Below are positions 17,326 through 26,017 of a stretch of DNA of 64,000 bases, piece after piece (position 1 is the first letter of the stretch; each line of letters begins with the position of its first letter). Position numbers and translations under genes: made by a program. The stretch covers positions 59,782-123,781 of the forward strand of contig NZ_JAHQCX010000002.1 in assembly GCF_019042245.1 (NCBI RefSeq), read 5' to 3'. The notes below the pieces were generated by a model. It was not told the origin of the DNA. It did not search any database and was given only the letters and a program-made list of their open reading frames with translations. This stretch comes from Diplocloster modestus (GTDB lineage Bacteria > Bacillota > Clostridia > Lachnospirales > Lachnospiraceae).

Positions 17326-17721
17326 ACTCTTATAATATTGAACGATTTCTTTTTAGATTTCAATAAAATAAAGATGAAAATTTTATGAAAGATATATAAA
17401 ATAACTATTTCCAGCGACTACAATCAATAGAATTTCATAGAATAAAAGCCGTAAAAAATAAAAAGGCCTATCCTCTCGGCCAGGCGGCAAATCTCACAGC
17501 GATGTCCTTTCCTCCTTTACCTACTCTACAGAAAAATCAAAACTCCGGCAGCAGAAAGCGAATCCAGACCATCTTCACTGTCCACAAAAACGCAATCCAC
17601 TATGAACACCAAGAACCTCAAATTCCAACAGACAGCCTATCGCTCTACACTCTCCAGCTCTACACTCTCCAGCAGTACCACCCAATTTATAAGAACTTGA
17701 AAAATAGCTTATCATAAAGCA

Positions 17722-18002
17722 GGTCTGAGAGGTAAGGGGCGCGCCTTCGGGAGCCGGCCGGCAAATCCCGCGGGGCCAAATCACTTGAGACCGGGTCTAA
17801 GAACGGCTTACGCAGAAGGCGGGAGAACCTCGCAGGGCCCGGAACACTGTCCGAGCCGTCCTGTGGCGAGTTTGTTCCGGGCCCTGCCAATAAGAGGTTC
17901 TCCCGCCTTCGGAGTTAGCCGTTCTTAGGCCCGGCCGAAGTGATTTGGCCCCGCAGGATTTGCCGGCCGGCTCCCGAAGGCACGCCCCTTACCTCTCAGA
18001 CC
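17722..18002 (-). ncRNA. Giant structured hairpin, copy 1 (candidate 3'-UTR RNA)
   Basis: The 281-nt stretch folds back on itself almost completely. On the minus strand: a 65-bp basal stem; a small internal loop; a second stem around CCTAAGAACGGCT; an asymmetric loop AACTCC/TGCGTA; a perfect 17-bp stem GAAGGCGGGAGAACCTC; a bulge TTATTG; a perfect 15-bp stem GCAGGGCCCGGAACA; and a terminal part AACTCGCC...GGCTCGGACAG. Copy 2 at 63399-63683 has the same loops, but the outer arms and parts of the inner stems differ in a compensating way. Both imperfect basal pairs are G.U on the minus strand and A.C on the plus strand. One inner pair is the opposite. It begins 32 nt after the stop of the nucleoside permease. 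Family unknown. Confidence 0.8.
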
Positions 18003-18034
18003 GTCCCTAAGTCCTCCCTAAGTCCCCCTAATTC

Positions 18035-18949
18035 CTACCCCTTCGCTTTCCGCTGCTCCCTGGCCGCATAAATCCCCAGCGCCACGATCGTAAACGCATA
18101 AGGCATCAGCCTGGTCAGCTCACTGGGCATATTAAACAGCTGCAGGTTATTGCTAAGAGCGTCCGCCATCCCAAAGAACAGCGCGCTGAGCATAGACAAT
18201 CCCGGCACACCGCGCCCCATGGCTTCCGCCGCCAGCGCGATGAAACCTCTTCCTGCCACCATATCTTTCGTAAACATATTAACATAAGCCATCGACATAA
18301 ACGCGCCGCCAAGCCCGGAGATAGCGCCGGAGATCAGCAGGGCTTTTAGCCGCACCATATTCACGGAGATACCGGCGGTTTCTACGGAATCACTGTTCTC
18401 ACCCACTGCCCGTATGTAGGTTCCCAGTTTTGTCTTTTTGAGAAAGACCGCTAACGCGATGACCAGGAAAAACGCAAGATAGGTCAGTACGCTGTGGCCG
18501 GACAGGATACTGCCCAGCACCGGGATATCTTTAATAAGCGGAATGTCTATATTGGGAACTGCTTTGCTGGCCAGTTTTGTAGACACACCTTTGTCCCCGG
18601 TCAGTATGTAGAGGATGAAGATGGTCAGGCCGCTGGACATCAGGTTCAGGGCAATTCCGGTCAATACGATATCTGTCTCCAGTTTTAAATGGAAAAAGGA
18701 GAGAAGGCCCGAGAATGCGATTCCCGATACCATCGCGCATAAAACTCCCAGCCAGACATTTCCTGTGAAAGCGCTGCCGACGACTCCCATCAGGGAGGCA
18801 AACAGCATGGTTCCTTCGATGCCGATATTGATAACGCCGGCCCGCTCTGAGATCAGCGCCGCCATGGTGGCGAATAAGATCGGTGTTGACAGCCGGATGA
18901 TCGAGTGCAGAAAATCCGCCGTGAATATAATCTCAAGAATCTGTCCCAC
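18035..18949 (-). CDS. Nucleoside ABC transporter permease (NupQ/YufQ type)
   Basis: The 304-residue BPD_transp_2 membrane protein has motifs GVINIGIEGTMLFASL, LTGIALNLMSSGLTIFIL and ALISGAISGLGGAFMS. Such permeases pair with a second one and a double-domain ATPase to import purine or pyrimidine nucleosides (BmpA/NupOPQ type). It is the last gene of the operon and overlaps the upstream permease by 17 bp. The giant hairpin starts 32 nt after its stop. Confidence 0.92.
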   Translation of the reverse strand: MGQILEIIFTADFLHSIIRLSTPILFATMAALISERAGVINIGIEGTMLFASLMGVVGSAFTGNVWLGVLCAMVSGIAFSGLLSFFHLKLETDIVLTGIALNLMSSGLTIFILYILTGDKGVSTKLASKAVPNIDIPLIKDIPVLGSILSGHSVLTYLAFFLVIALAVFLKKTKLGTYIRAVGENSDSVETAGISVNMVRLKALLISGAISGLGGAFMSMAYVNMFTKDMVAGRGFIALAAEAMGRGVPGLSMLSALFFGMADALSNNLQLFNMPSELTRLMPYAFTIVALGIYAAREQRKAKG

Positions 18950-19994
18950 TTGACAACGCCTCCTTTATCACCATTTTCTGCTTCATGCCCTTTAACAGAG
19001 CAGTGGCAGTGATCAGCATAATCATGATCGCCTGGATTACGGTGATCAGCTCTTTGGGTACATCCGTGTTGGATGCCATCGTGGATGCGCCGACCCGAAG
19101 ATAAGACAAAAAGATGGCGGCTAACGGAACAAACTGTGGTTTGTTCCTGGCCAGGATAGCCAGGATCACCCCATCCCATCCATAGCCGGGCAGGGAAGTC
19201 CACTGGAACCGCTCATACATCCCCATGACTTCCACGGAACCTCCGATACCCGCGATAGCCCCTCCAAGGACCTGGGAGAGCACGATCACGGATCCCACCT
19301 TGATCCCCGCATATTTGGTGAACCGGGGGTTCTGCCCATACGTACGGATCTTATGCCCCAGCGAGGTCTTGTAGACCAGCAGGAAACAGATGACGATAAA
19401 TAAAACCGCCAGAAAGATGCCGCTGTGTATGGAGGTACCCGGTATGATCTTATCCAGTTTTGACTGATCCGGAAGCTTCTCAGAAGCCAGAGCGCCGAAG
19501 GACTGGTCCCTTAAGTAGGTATTCAGCACATACAGTCCCAAATACAGCGCAATATAGTTTAACATCAGGGAGGCTACCATCTCACTGGCGTTTAATTTAG
19601 CCTTCAGCCAGGCCGGTACCAGACACAGCAGGGCGCCTACTGCCGCTCCTGCGAGCATCGGCCCCAGCAGTCCCAGGATCCCGGGCAGCGGCACTTTTGT
19701 GGCAAATGCGGCCGCAGCCAATGCGCCCAAAAAGAACGAACCTTCCGCACACATATTGAACATGGATGCCTGGAACATCAGACAGACCGCCAGTCCTGTG
19801 AAGCAGATCGGTATCGCTGTGGTAAATATGGAACCGATCAGTCGGGTAGACCGCAAAGGCCCCAGCAGCAGTGCACTGACCGCCTGCCCCGGCTGTTCAC
19901 TGACACACAGGATAATCACCAGGGCGATAACCAGGGATATTACGATAGCCAGAGCGGTAGTTGCCGAGCTAAACAGCAGATTTTTCTTCTTCAT
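18933..19994 (-). CDS. Nucleoside ABC transporter permease (NupP/YufP type)
   Basis: The 353-residue permease has about ten membrane segments; landmarks are MFNMCAEGSFFLGALAAA, LNASEMVASLMLNYIALYL and VLGGAIAGIGGSVEVMG. It overlaps both neighbours (26 bp with the ATPase, 17 bp with the second permease), so expression is tightly coupled. It forms the translocation pore with the protein at 18035-18949. Confidence 0.92.
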   Translation of the reverse strand: MKKKNLLFSSATTALAIVISLVIALVIILCVSEQPGQAVSALLLGPLRSTRLIGSIFTTAIPICFTGLAVCLMFQASMFNMCAEGSFFLGALAAAAFATKVPLPGILGLLGPMLAGAAVGALLCLVPAWLKAKLNASEMVASLMLNYIALYLGLYVLNTYLRDQSFGALASEKLPDQSKLDKIIPGTSIHSGIFLAVLFIVICFLLVYKTSLGHKIRTYGQNPRFTKYAGIKVGSVIVLSQVLGGAIAGIGGSVEVMGMYERFQWTSLPGYGWDGVILAILARNKPQFVPLAAIFLSYLRVGASTMASNTDVPKELITVIQAIMIMLITATALLKGMKQKMVIKEALSSGTDS

Positions 19995-21561
19995 GGCAAC
20001 CCCTCCTGATCTCAGTCTCCGACTGTAATTTGACTCCTAACATGTAATTGCCCAGTTCTGTCTCCGAGACCTGGTCCGGTTCCGGAAAATAAGCGGAAAA
20101 ACGCCCGTCATACATCACCAGGATATGATCCGACAGCTGATAGAGTTCCTCCAGATCCGCGGTCACCAGCAGTACCGCGCAGTTTTCGTCCCGCAGCCGG
20201 ATCAGCTCTTCATGGATGAATTTGGCGGCGCCCACATCGATCCCCCGGGTGGGCTGTTCCGCGATGATCAGCCTCGCCTGCTGCGTAAACTCACGGGCAA
20301 CCACCACTTTCTGCATATTCCCGCCGGACAGCATGGATACCGGCGTTTCCTGGGAATCGCATTTGATCCGGTAATCCCGGATCAGCTCATCGGCCATATC
20401 CCGGATTTTCTTTTTGCTGAGCATGTGGTGCCGGTATAGCCGCCGGTCCTTTAATTTCGTGGAGATCAGATTCTCCCCGATGGACATCGACACAGCCAGC
20501 CCGTCTTCCATACGGTCGCTGGGAATATAGGACATGCCCAGTTCCCGCAGTTCCTGAATGGACAGCTTCGCGGTATCCCGGCCCATGACGCAGACACTTC
20601 CGCGGTCTATCTTTCTCAATCCGGTAATCATCTGGATCAATTCATTCTGCCCGTTGCCCTCCACACCGGCGATCCCTGTGATCTCACCGGCCCGGACGCT
20701 GAAGCTTACATCATTTACCACTTCTTTTTTGTTCATTCCCACAGCGGTCAGATTCTTTACCTGCAGCAGAACCTCTTTGGGTTCTGCTGCTTTCTTGGCT
20801 AGATTTTTAGAATAATTCGCCCCTACCATCCGGGAGGAGATCTCCTGTTCCGTGATCCCATCCGTGTCCACAGTGTCTATCATTTTCCCCTGGCGCATAA
20901 TGCTGATGCGGTCGGAGATCTGCTTCACTTCCCGCAGTTTGTGGGAAATAAAGATTACGGTGTAACCCCGGGATTTCAATTTCATCAGCTGGTCAAACAG
21001 CTCCTCGGTCTCCTGAGGCGTCAGCACGGCCGTAGGCTCATCCAGGATCAGGATCTGAGCTCCCCGGTACAGGGCCTTGATGATTTCCACTTTCTGCTTG
21101 ATCCCGACCGGCAGTTTTCCGGTAGCGGTGTCCAGATCGTCCTGGAGCTCAAACAGCTCCGCGATCTTACTCACTTTTTCTTTCGCCATTTTTCGGTCAA
21201 TAAAGCCCCGCTTGACCGGCTCATACCCCATCGTCACGTTTTCCGTGACAGTAAGGGAGTCCACCAGTTTAAAATGCTGGTGAACCATGCCGATTCCCCG
21301 GGCAATGGCATCCTGCGGGGAACGAAACGTCTCTATCCTACCCTCCAGCACGATCTCTCCCTGGTCCGGCTTCTCCATACCGAACAGTATCTTCATCAGC
21401 GTACTTTTCCCGGCTCCGTTTTCGCCTACCAGCGCATGGATTTCACCCTTGTTGACGGATAAGCTGACCTGTTGATTGGCGTATACTCCATTTCCGTAAA
21501 CTTTAGAAATCTGCCGCATTTCCAGGATCGGTTTTATTTGTTCTTGATCGGTCATTGTCAA
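19969..21561 (-). CDS. Nucleoside ABC transporter ATP-binding protein (NupO/YufO type)
   Basis: The 530-residue protein has two ABC modules. The first has Walker A ALVGENGAGKSTLMKILFG, signature KLPVGIKQKVEI and Walker B ILILDEPTAVLTPQE. The second has degenerate GIAGVEGNGQNELIQM with signature MLSGGNMQKVVVAREF and IIAEQPTRGIDVGA. This layout is shared with RbsA-like and BMP-type nucleoside ATPases. The BMP-lipoprotein gene upstream assigns it to the nucleoside class. Confidence 0.94.
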   Translation of the reverse strand: MTMTDQEQIKPILEMRQISKVYGNGVYANQQVSLSVNKGEIHALVGENGAGKSTLMKILFGMEKPDQGEIVLEGRIETFRSPQDAIARGIGMVHQHFKLVDSLTVTENVTMGYEPVKRGFIDRKMAKEKVSKIAELFELQDDLDTATGKLPVGIKQKVEIIKALYRGAQILILDEPTAVLTPQETEELFDQLMKLKSRGYTVIFISHKLREVKQISDRISIMRQGKMIDTVDTDGITEQEISSRMVGANYSKNLAKKAAEPKEVLLQVKNLTAVGMNKKEVVNDVSFSVRAGEITGIAGVEGNGQNELIQMITGLRKIDRGSVCVMGRDTAKLSIQELRELGMSYIPSDRMEDGLAVSMSIGENLISTKLKDRRLYRHHMLSKKKIRDMADELIRDYRIKCDSQETPVSMLSGGNMQKVVVAREFTQQARLIIAEQPTRGIDVGAAKFIHEELIRLRDENCAVLLVTADLEELYQLSDHILVMYDGRFSAYFPEPDQVSETELGNYMLGVKLQSETEIRRGCHEEEKSAV

Positions 21562-21601
21562 TCACCCTTATTCTGTTATAACTGCTAGGTATCGATTTTT
21601 G

Positions 21602-22795
21602 TTACGGTGCTACGCTGGATTTCAGCTGGCTGATTTCATCCTCTGTCATCTCAAATGCGGACGGCACTTTGATCTCTCCAGCCTGGATTTTAGCCTGGAG
21701 ATCTTCTACTTTGGATTTCATATCTGCGGTAGCGATCCCATCATAAACTTCATTGACGGCCAGGCCCACCGCATTTTCTTCCATTCCAAGGGCCTCTTCC
21801 TTGCCGTAAGGCAGGGTTCCCTCGATATGCCGCTTCACGGACAGGAGCAGTACCTGGTCGATATTCTTAAGCACCGATGTGACAATCACTTTGGACTGGT
21901 CCGGCTGGGTCTCTTTTAATGCCATTGCCTGATCGGCATCCACGCCGATGGCATAGCGGTCATTCTGGGCAGCCGCCTCGATCATTCCAAGGCCTGCCTG
22001 AGCGGCTACGTTGAAAGCCACGCTGGACCCCAGATTAAACTGTGCTTTGGCCAGGTCTTTCGCTTTTGCCGTATCGTTGAAATCTCCGATATAGGAAACC
22101 GCGACTTTGGTTCCGGGCACGGTATCCTCCGCTCCCTGTATATAACCAACGATAAAGTCGTTCAGTACCGGGATATCCATGGCTGCCACCACGCTGATCA
22201 TCTTTTCCCCGTTGGAGAGCGGCAGGCTGTCATCCGCCGCGATCATAGCGGCAAGGGCGCCGGCCAGATAGGACGCTTCATTCTGTTTAAAGGAGATCGA
22301 GTATACATTGCTGTAATCCCCCTTGTCATAGGAAACTGTGGAATCAAAGATAATATACTTCTTATCCGGGTATTCCAGCGCGACTTTTTCCAGTACTTCC
22401 TGCATCTGGTAAGTTCCCACAATGATAATGTCATAATCCTGATCGGAAACTTCATAAAGAGTCGTCTCCCAAACTGTGTTATCGAAGCCCATCTCGATTA
22501 CATTCGTCTCACATCCCAGTTCATCCTTGATCAGTTTCATACCCGCGTTGGCCGAATCAAAGAACGATTTGTCCCCCAGATTCCCATTCAGCAGGCAGGC
22601 TACCTTGGGCAGATCCTTACCCGCCTCGGGTGCTTTCGATTCCTCAGGTTTCGCCGTCTCACCGGCATCCTCTTTTTTCGTATCTTCCGCCGCCTTGTTC
22701 GTCTCCTGAGGGGCGGGCTCGCTCTTGCTCTGGCATCCTGCCAGCATGCCACAGATCATGACAACCACCAATAACATTGAAAATAACCTTCTCAT
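21602..22795 (-). CDS. BMP-family nucleoside-binding lipoprotein
   Basis: The 397-residue lipoprotein (signal ending GMLAGC) has a Glu/Pro/Ala-rich linker at about 25-60 and a BMP (Med/PnrA-like) domain: ACLLNGNLGDKSFFDSANAG, DYDIIIVGTYQM, KNEASYLAGALAAM-type FKQNEASYLAGALAAM, and YAIGVDADQA. PnrA-like proteins bind purine nucleosides at the cell surface. It precedes the ATPase and permeases and follows the nucleoside hydrolase gene. Confidence 0.92.
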   Translation of the reverse strand: MRRLFSMLLVVVMICGMLAGCQSKSEPAPQETNKAAEDTKKEDAGETAKPEESKAPEAGKDLPKVACLLNGNLGDKSFFDSANAGMKLIKDELGCETNVIEMGFDNTVWETTLYEVSDQDYDIIIVGTYQMQEVLEKVALEYPDKKYIIFDSTVSYDKGDYSNVYSISFKQNEASYLAGALAAMIAADDSLPLSNGEKMISVVAAMDIPVLNDFIVGYIQGAEDTVPGTKVAVSYIGDFNDTAKAKDLAKAQFNLGSSVAFNVAAQAGLGMIEAAAQNDRYAIGVDADQAMALKETQPDQSKVIVTSVLKNIDQVLLLSVKRHIEGTLPYGKEEALGMEENAVGLAVNEVYDGIATADMKSKVEDLQAKIQAGEIKVPSAFEMTEDEISQLKSSVAP

Positions 22796-22826
22796 ACCTT
22801 TTCCTCCTTCTGGCTGTTCGCCTGAA

Positions 22827-23777
22827 TCACTTCTTTGATTGATAAGTTTTCTGCATATGTTCCTGAATCATCTGTACAAACAATTCCCGGTCAACCTTAA
22901 CAGAGAGATAGCAGTTGGGTTCATGCCCTGTAATCCCCCACAGGTCCGCCACCGTTTCTCCGAGGGTCAGCGGATCATTCACAGAGATATCCAGATAAGT
23001 CTGCTGGTACTCAATCAGATTTTCGTCTATCAGCACGCCGACGCAGAGTGCGTCGTGAATCGGACAGGCTTTGAATCCGAAATGCTGAATATGTGTGGAG
23101 CCGAAAAAGTCCAAAAGCTGTGCGACGATATCACTGATCTTATCTCCCTGCGCACGCAGTCTTTCGATGTCCTCTTCATAAAATACTGCCTTCATAGAAA
23201 TATCCAGGGTGTTCAGATAGATGTTGCAGCCGCTGGCAAAAACGATTTTGGCTGCTTCGGGGTCCACATAGATGTTAAACTCCGCAGCCGAGGTGATATT
23301 CCCCGGATCGTTCACCGCCCCGCCCATGATAATGATCCGTTCGATTTTCTCTTTAATATCCGGCGCTTTGATCAGGGCCATGGCGATATTGGTCAGTGGA
23401 CCTGTGGGAATCAGTATGATTTTCTCGTCGCTTTCCCGCAGGGCCCGGATGATAAAGTCCACCGCATGCTCTTCTTTTATGGGAGTGACCGGGTCCGGAA
23501 TCTTAGGGCCTCCAAGGCCGTCCTCTCCATGGATGATGGCCCCGGTCAGCCGGTAGAGATCTCTCATCATCGGTCGTTCGCATCCCGCATAGACATCCAC
23601 ATCGGTCACCCCGGCGTAGTCCAGAACCTTCCTGGCATTACGGGTTGTATTTTCCAGTTCGCTGTTACCGGCCACTGTGGTAACGCCCAGAAGCTCAATA
23701 TCGTCCGCTCTGGAAGCCAGCAGCAGGGCGATCGCGTCGTCATGCCCCGGATCGCAGTCCATTATTACTTTTTTCAT
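22827..23777 (-). CDS. Inosine-uridine-type nucleoside hydrolase
   Basis: The 316-residue protein starts with MDCDPGHDDAIALLLASR, the calcium-binding motif of inosine-uridine nucleoside N-ribohydrolases. LIPTGPLTNIAMAL, IIIMGGAVNDPGN, AEFNIYVDPEAAKIVF and a late HDALCVG also fit. It splits nucleosides into base and ribose in the cytoplasm. Placed first before the nucleoside importer genes, it should process the imported substrate. Length is normal for the family. Confidence 0.93.
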   Translation of the reverse strand: MKKVIMDCDPGHDDAIALLLASRADDIELLGVTTVAGNSELENTTRNARKVLDYAGVTDVDVYAGCERPMMRDLYRLTGAIIHGEDGLGGPKIPDPVTPIKEEHAVDFIIRALRESDEKIILIPTGPLTNIAMALIKAPDIKEKIERIIIMGGAVNDPGNITSAAEFNIYVDPEAAKIVFASGCNIYLNTLDISMKAVFYEEDIERLRAQGDKISDIVAQLLDFFGSTHIQHFGFKACPIHDALCVGVLIDENLIEYQQTYLDISVNDPLTLGETVADLWGITGHEPNCYLSVKVDRELFVQMIQEHMQKTYQSKK

Positions 23778-23866
23778 GTCATACCTCCTGTAGAATATTT
23801 ATCCAGCAGATGTGAAGATCATATCTGCCGACTGAAATCTAACGGCCGCGCGTAACCGGTAGAATT

Positions 23867-24580
23867 TCACACCTCTTCTAATATATTGGCAGTCAGCTTT
23901 TCCAGCTGTTCCTGTTGAATCACGATCTTGCCCCGTTCCATCGTGATCAGCTCCTCCCCTTTCAGAGCAGTGATCGCCCGGTTGATGGTGCGCACACTGA
24001 CTCCGCAGGCCTCCGCCAGTTCTTCCCTGGTATCACTGATCCTGCCCTGTCCGTGCTGTGCCAGCAGCATTTTCAACCGGCGGTTTGCGGACATGTATTG
24101 ATACTGCACGGTAGACGCGCTGGCCCGGTATAACTTTTCCGCCAGCACCATCGCTAGTTTTTCACTGATATTGCGGTCACTGCGAATCCAGTTCCGGAAC
24201 GTGTTAAGCGGTACTTCCAGTAAAGCGCATGAGGTAAACGCCTTTGCGCTGTAGATCAGATTATGTATATTCAGCATGGCTTCCATCTCACCGACTGTAG
24301 ATCCCGCCTGGACGAACACCACGCACATCTCATTTCCGTTTATATTACTGCTGGAGATAATTATACTGCCGCGTAACACCAGATAGACATAACGGATCTC
24401 CCAGCCCCGGCGGAAGATGATATCCCCCCGCTCATACTCTACCGGCCTGCACAGATTCAGCTGCTCATCCGGCAGATTCCGGATCCACTCTCTGATCACC
24501 GGGTACTTCTCCATTAACTTTCTGTTTCTGATATCCAAAGACTCCATAGAACCAACGCCCTTTCTTATTGCGATTCTCAT
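23867..24580 (-). CDS. Crp/Fnr-family transcriptional regulator
   Basis: The 237-residue frame holds an N-terminal cyclic-nucleotide-type sensor barrel (YERGDIIFRRGWEIRYVYLVLRG read in pieces, residues about 49-71) and a C-terminal HTH_Crp (ISDTREELAEACGVSVRTINR). The barrel lacks the RGE-type cAMP-binding motif and the N-terminal Cys cluster of FNR, so the ligand is unknown. It is upstream of, and co-directional with, the nucleoside hydrolase/importer genes and may regulate them. The true start may be MESLDIRN at residue 12 rather than the first codon. Confidence 0.85.
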   Translation of the reverse strand: MRIAIRKGVGSMESLDIRNRKLMEKYPVIREWIRNLPDEQLNLCRPVEYERGDIIFRRGWEIRYVYLVLRGSIIISSSNINGNEMCVVFVQAGSTVGEMEAMLNIHNLIYSAKAFTSCALLEVPLNTFRNWIRSDRNISEKLAMVLAEKLYRASASTVQYQYMSANRRLKMLLAQHGQGRISDTREELAEACGVSVRTINRAITALKGEELITMERGKIVIQQEQLEKLTANILEEV

Positions 24581-24840
24581 ATGTTACGTTATTATAACAT
24601 CGGGTTCTTATTTTGTCCCTGCTGTCCTTTCACACTCCTCTATTTGCTTTGATTATAACAGTATTAAGTTTTCAACAAAAAGGACACGTGACATGTTTTT
24701 TGGGAGTATTTGCATAAATCATTCTTCTTTTTTCGCGTTTTAAAAGTAAATAGTCACAAAAATTCACATTGAATTGAATGGAAAAGAGTTTCGCTTGCGA
24801 ACCTTTTCTATTGAAATCAAGTAGGAGGGAAGCGTACAAC

Positions 24841-24877
24841 AAAAAAACTATGAGAACATCTCCCGATGCCTCATAGT
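24841..24877 (-). terminator. Intrinsic terminator of the small membrane protein gene
   Basis: On the minus strand, ACTATGAG pairs with CTCATAGT around a 14-nt loop and is followed by seven T. It lies 25 bp after the stop of the gene at 24903. The rest of 24581-24840 shows only one more hairpin-like stretch (GAAAAGAGTTTCG..., 24781-24808) and no gene. Confidence 0.8.
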
Positions 24878-24902
24878 TCTTAAATCATAAAGTAAAAATC
24901 CA

Positions 24903-25073
24903 CTAATAGCACTCACCGTTACATGCCTCTAATCTCATGGCTATCCTTTTTCCAAAACTGAAAAGAATTGTCGTGAGGAAAAGCAGGCCTCCCATGATGC
25001 ATACCAGCAGCACGGGTATGGAATAAAGGATCAGATAGCCTGCCTTACGGATCCATTTCACTAATGTTTTCAT
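24903..25073 (-). CDS. Small membrane protein (about 56 aa), unknown function
   Basis: The frame starts MKTLVKWIRKAGY, with GGAGG seven bases upstream of ATG; an earlier GTG has no such site. It encodes one or two hydrophobic helices (LILYSIPVLLVCIMGGLLFL) flanked by basic residues and ends NGECY. A clear Shine-Dalgarno and a dedicated terminator support it as a real gene. No family recognised. Confidence 0.6.
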   Translation of the reverse strand: MKTLVKWIRKAGYLILYSIPVLLVCIMGGLLFLTTILFSFGKRIAMRLEACNGECY

Positions 25074-25210
25074 CTGTTTTACCTCCGTTCTCACTTGATT
25101 CGTTTCATAAGTCTATCATAGCTAAGAACCGGTGAAGGCACCATAATTTCAACTTACATTTCTCATATACAGACTTACAATTTCGTAAGATACGGAAAAA
25201 AGGAATGACA

Positions 25211-25615
25211 TCAGCCCTCCAGAATCTTCACATAGAAGCTTCTGTGTCTCGGGCCGTCGAACTCGCAGAAATAGATATCCTGCCAGGTGCCGAGAATCAG
25301 CCTGCCCTCCTCCAGTATCAAGGTCTGGGACGCTCCCACAGCTGCTGATTTCATATGGGCATGTGAATTTCCCTCGAAATGTCGGTACTCCCGGTCCTGC
25401 GTGGAAAACACTTTCTCATATCCATAGATCATATCCCGGCACACATCCGGGTCTGCGTTTTCATTGATCGTGATTCCGGCCGTGGTGTGAGGACAATATA
25501 CCACGACAATTCCATCCTGTACTCCGCTTTTTCGAATGTCATCCCGCACCTGGGCAGTGATATCCACCAGTGTCTGCCTTTTATCCACTTCCAATGCATG
25601 CTTAAATACTTTCAT
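25211..25615 (-). CDS. YjbQ/UPF0047 family protein
   Basis: The 134-residue protein matches YjbQ (UPF0047), described as a secondary thiamine-phosphate synthase-like fold. Motifs are VVVYCPHTTAGITINENADP, HFEGNSHAHMKSAAVGAS and LILGTWQDIYFCEFDGPR, covering the conserved His/Glu cluster. Length and ends are complete. The biological role remains uncertain; weak thiamine-phosphate synthase activity is known from the family. Confidence 0.92.
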   Translation of the reverse strand: MKVFKHALEVDKRQTLVDITAQVRDDIRKSGVQDGIVVVYCPHTTAGITINENADPDVCRDMIYGYEKVFSTQDREYRHFEGNSHAHMKSAAVGASQTLILEEGRLILGTWQDIYFCEFDGPRHRSFYVKILEG

Positions 25616-25695
25616 TCGATCCCTACCTCTCTCAAAGCAATGTGCGATTCGTTCCTTCCATTACATCCATCTATGCCATCTTCCCTGCACAATCA

Positions 25696-25929
25696 TCATC
25701 TTTCGCTTTCCAGCTCACGCGCACAGGCCAGATAATAATGCCGGCCGTTAGCACTCGTCTCATACTCCGCCCGTCTCCTGAGCGCTTCCGCCTTGCGGCC
25801 GCGCACACCGGCCGTATCTTCCCCGTCCGCCATCAGCAGCCATACCCCGTCTGTAACCTGCGTTATCCGTTCCCGGTAATTTCTCTCTGTAAATTCCCGC
25901 AGCTGATCCTGTCCAATTTTTTTACGCAT
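25696..25929 (-). CDS. Hypothetical small charged protein
   Basis: The 77-residue frame (start MRKKIGQDQL, with GGAGTGGAG upstream) is rich in Arg, Glu and Ala and has no membrane segment. It lies between yjbQ and the DUF1848 gene in the same direction, possibly in one unit. ITQVTDGVWLLMAD may form a short beta region, and the C-terminal half looks helical. No family recognised. Confidence 0.5.
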   Translation of the reverse strand: MRKKIGQDQLREFTERNYRERITQVTDGVWLLMADGEDTAGVRGRKAEALRRRAEYETSANGRHYYLACARELESER

Positions 25930-26017
25930 AACTACTCCACTCCTGCTCATCTAAATTTTATTATGGAATCCTGTATATGGAAAGTCAGAGCATTTCCGAT
26001 ATACCTTAATTCGCGCT

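Noticed and set aside
17502-17717. 71-codon plus-strand ORF before the giant hairpin
   Set aside because: It is low complexity, has no clear ribosome-binding site and ends in the repeat-rich region. Not supported.
17687-17890. ORFs on both strands within the giant hairpins (also 63263-63526)
   Set aside because: They are by-products of GC-rich inverted repeats. The compensating base changes fit RNA structure, not codons.
24771-24840. Shared short string AATCAAGTAGGA/AATCGAGTAGGA at about 14690, 24820 and 30690
   Set aside because: The similarity is only about 12 bases around Shine-Dalgarno-like GTAGGA. It is too short to call a repeat family.
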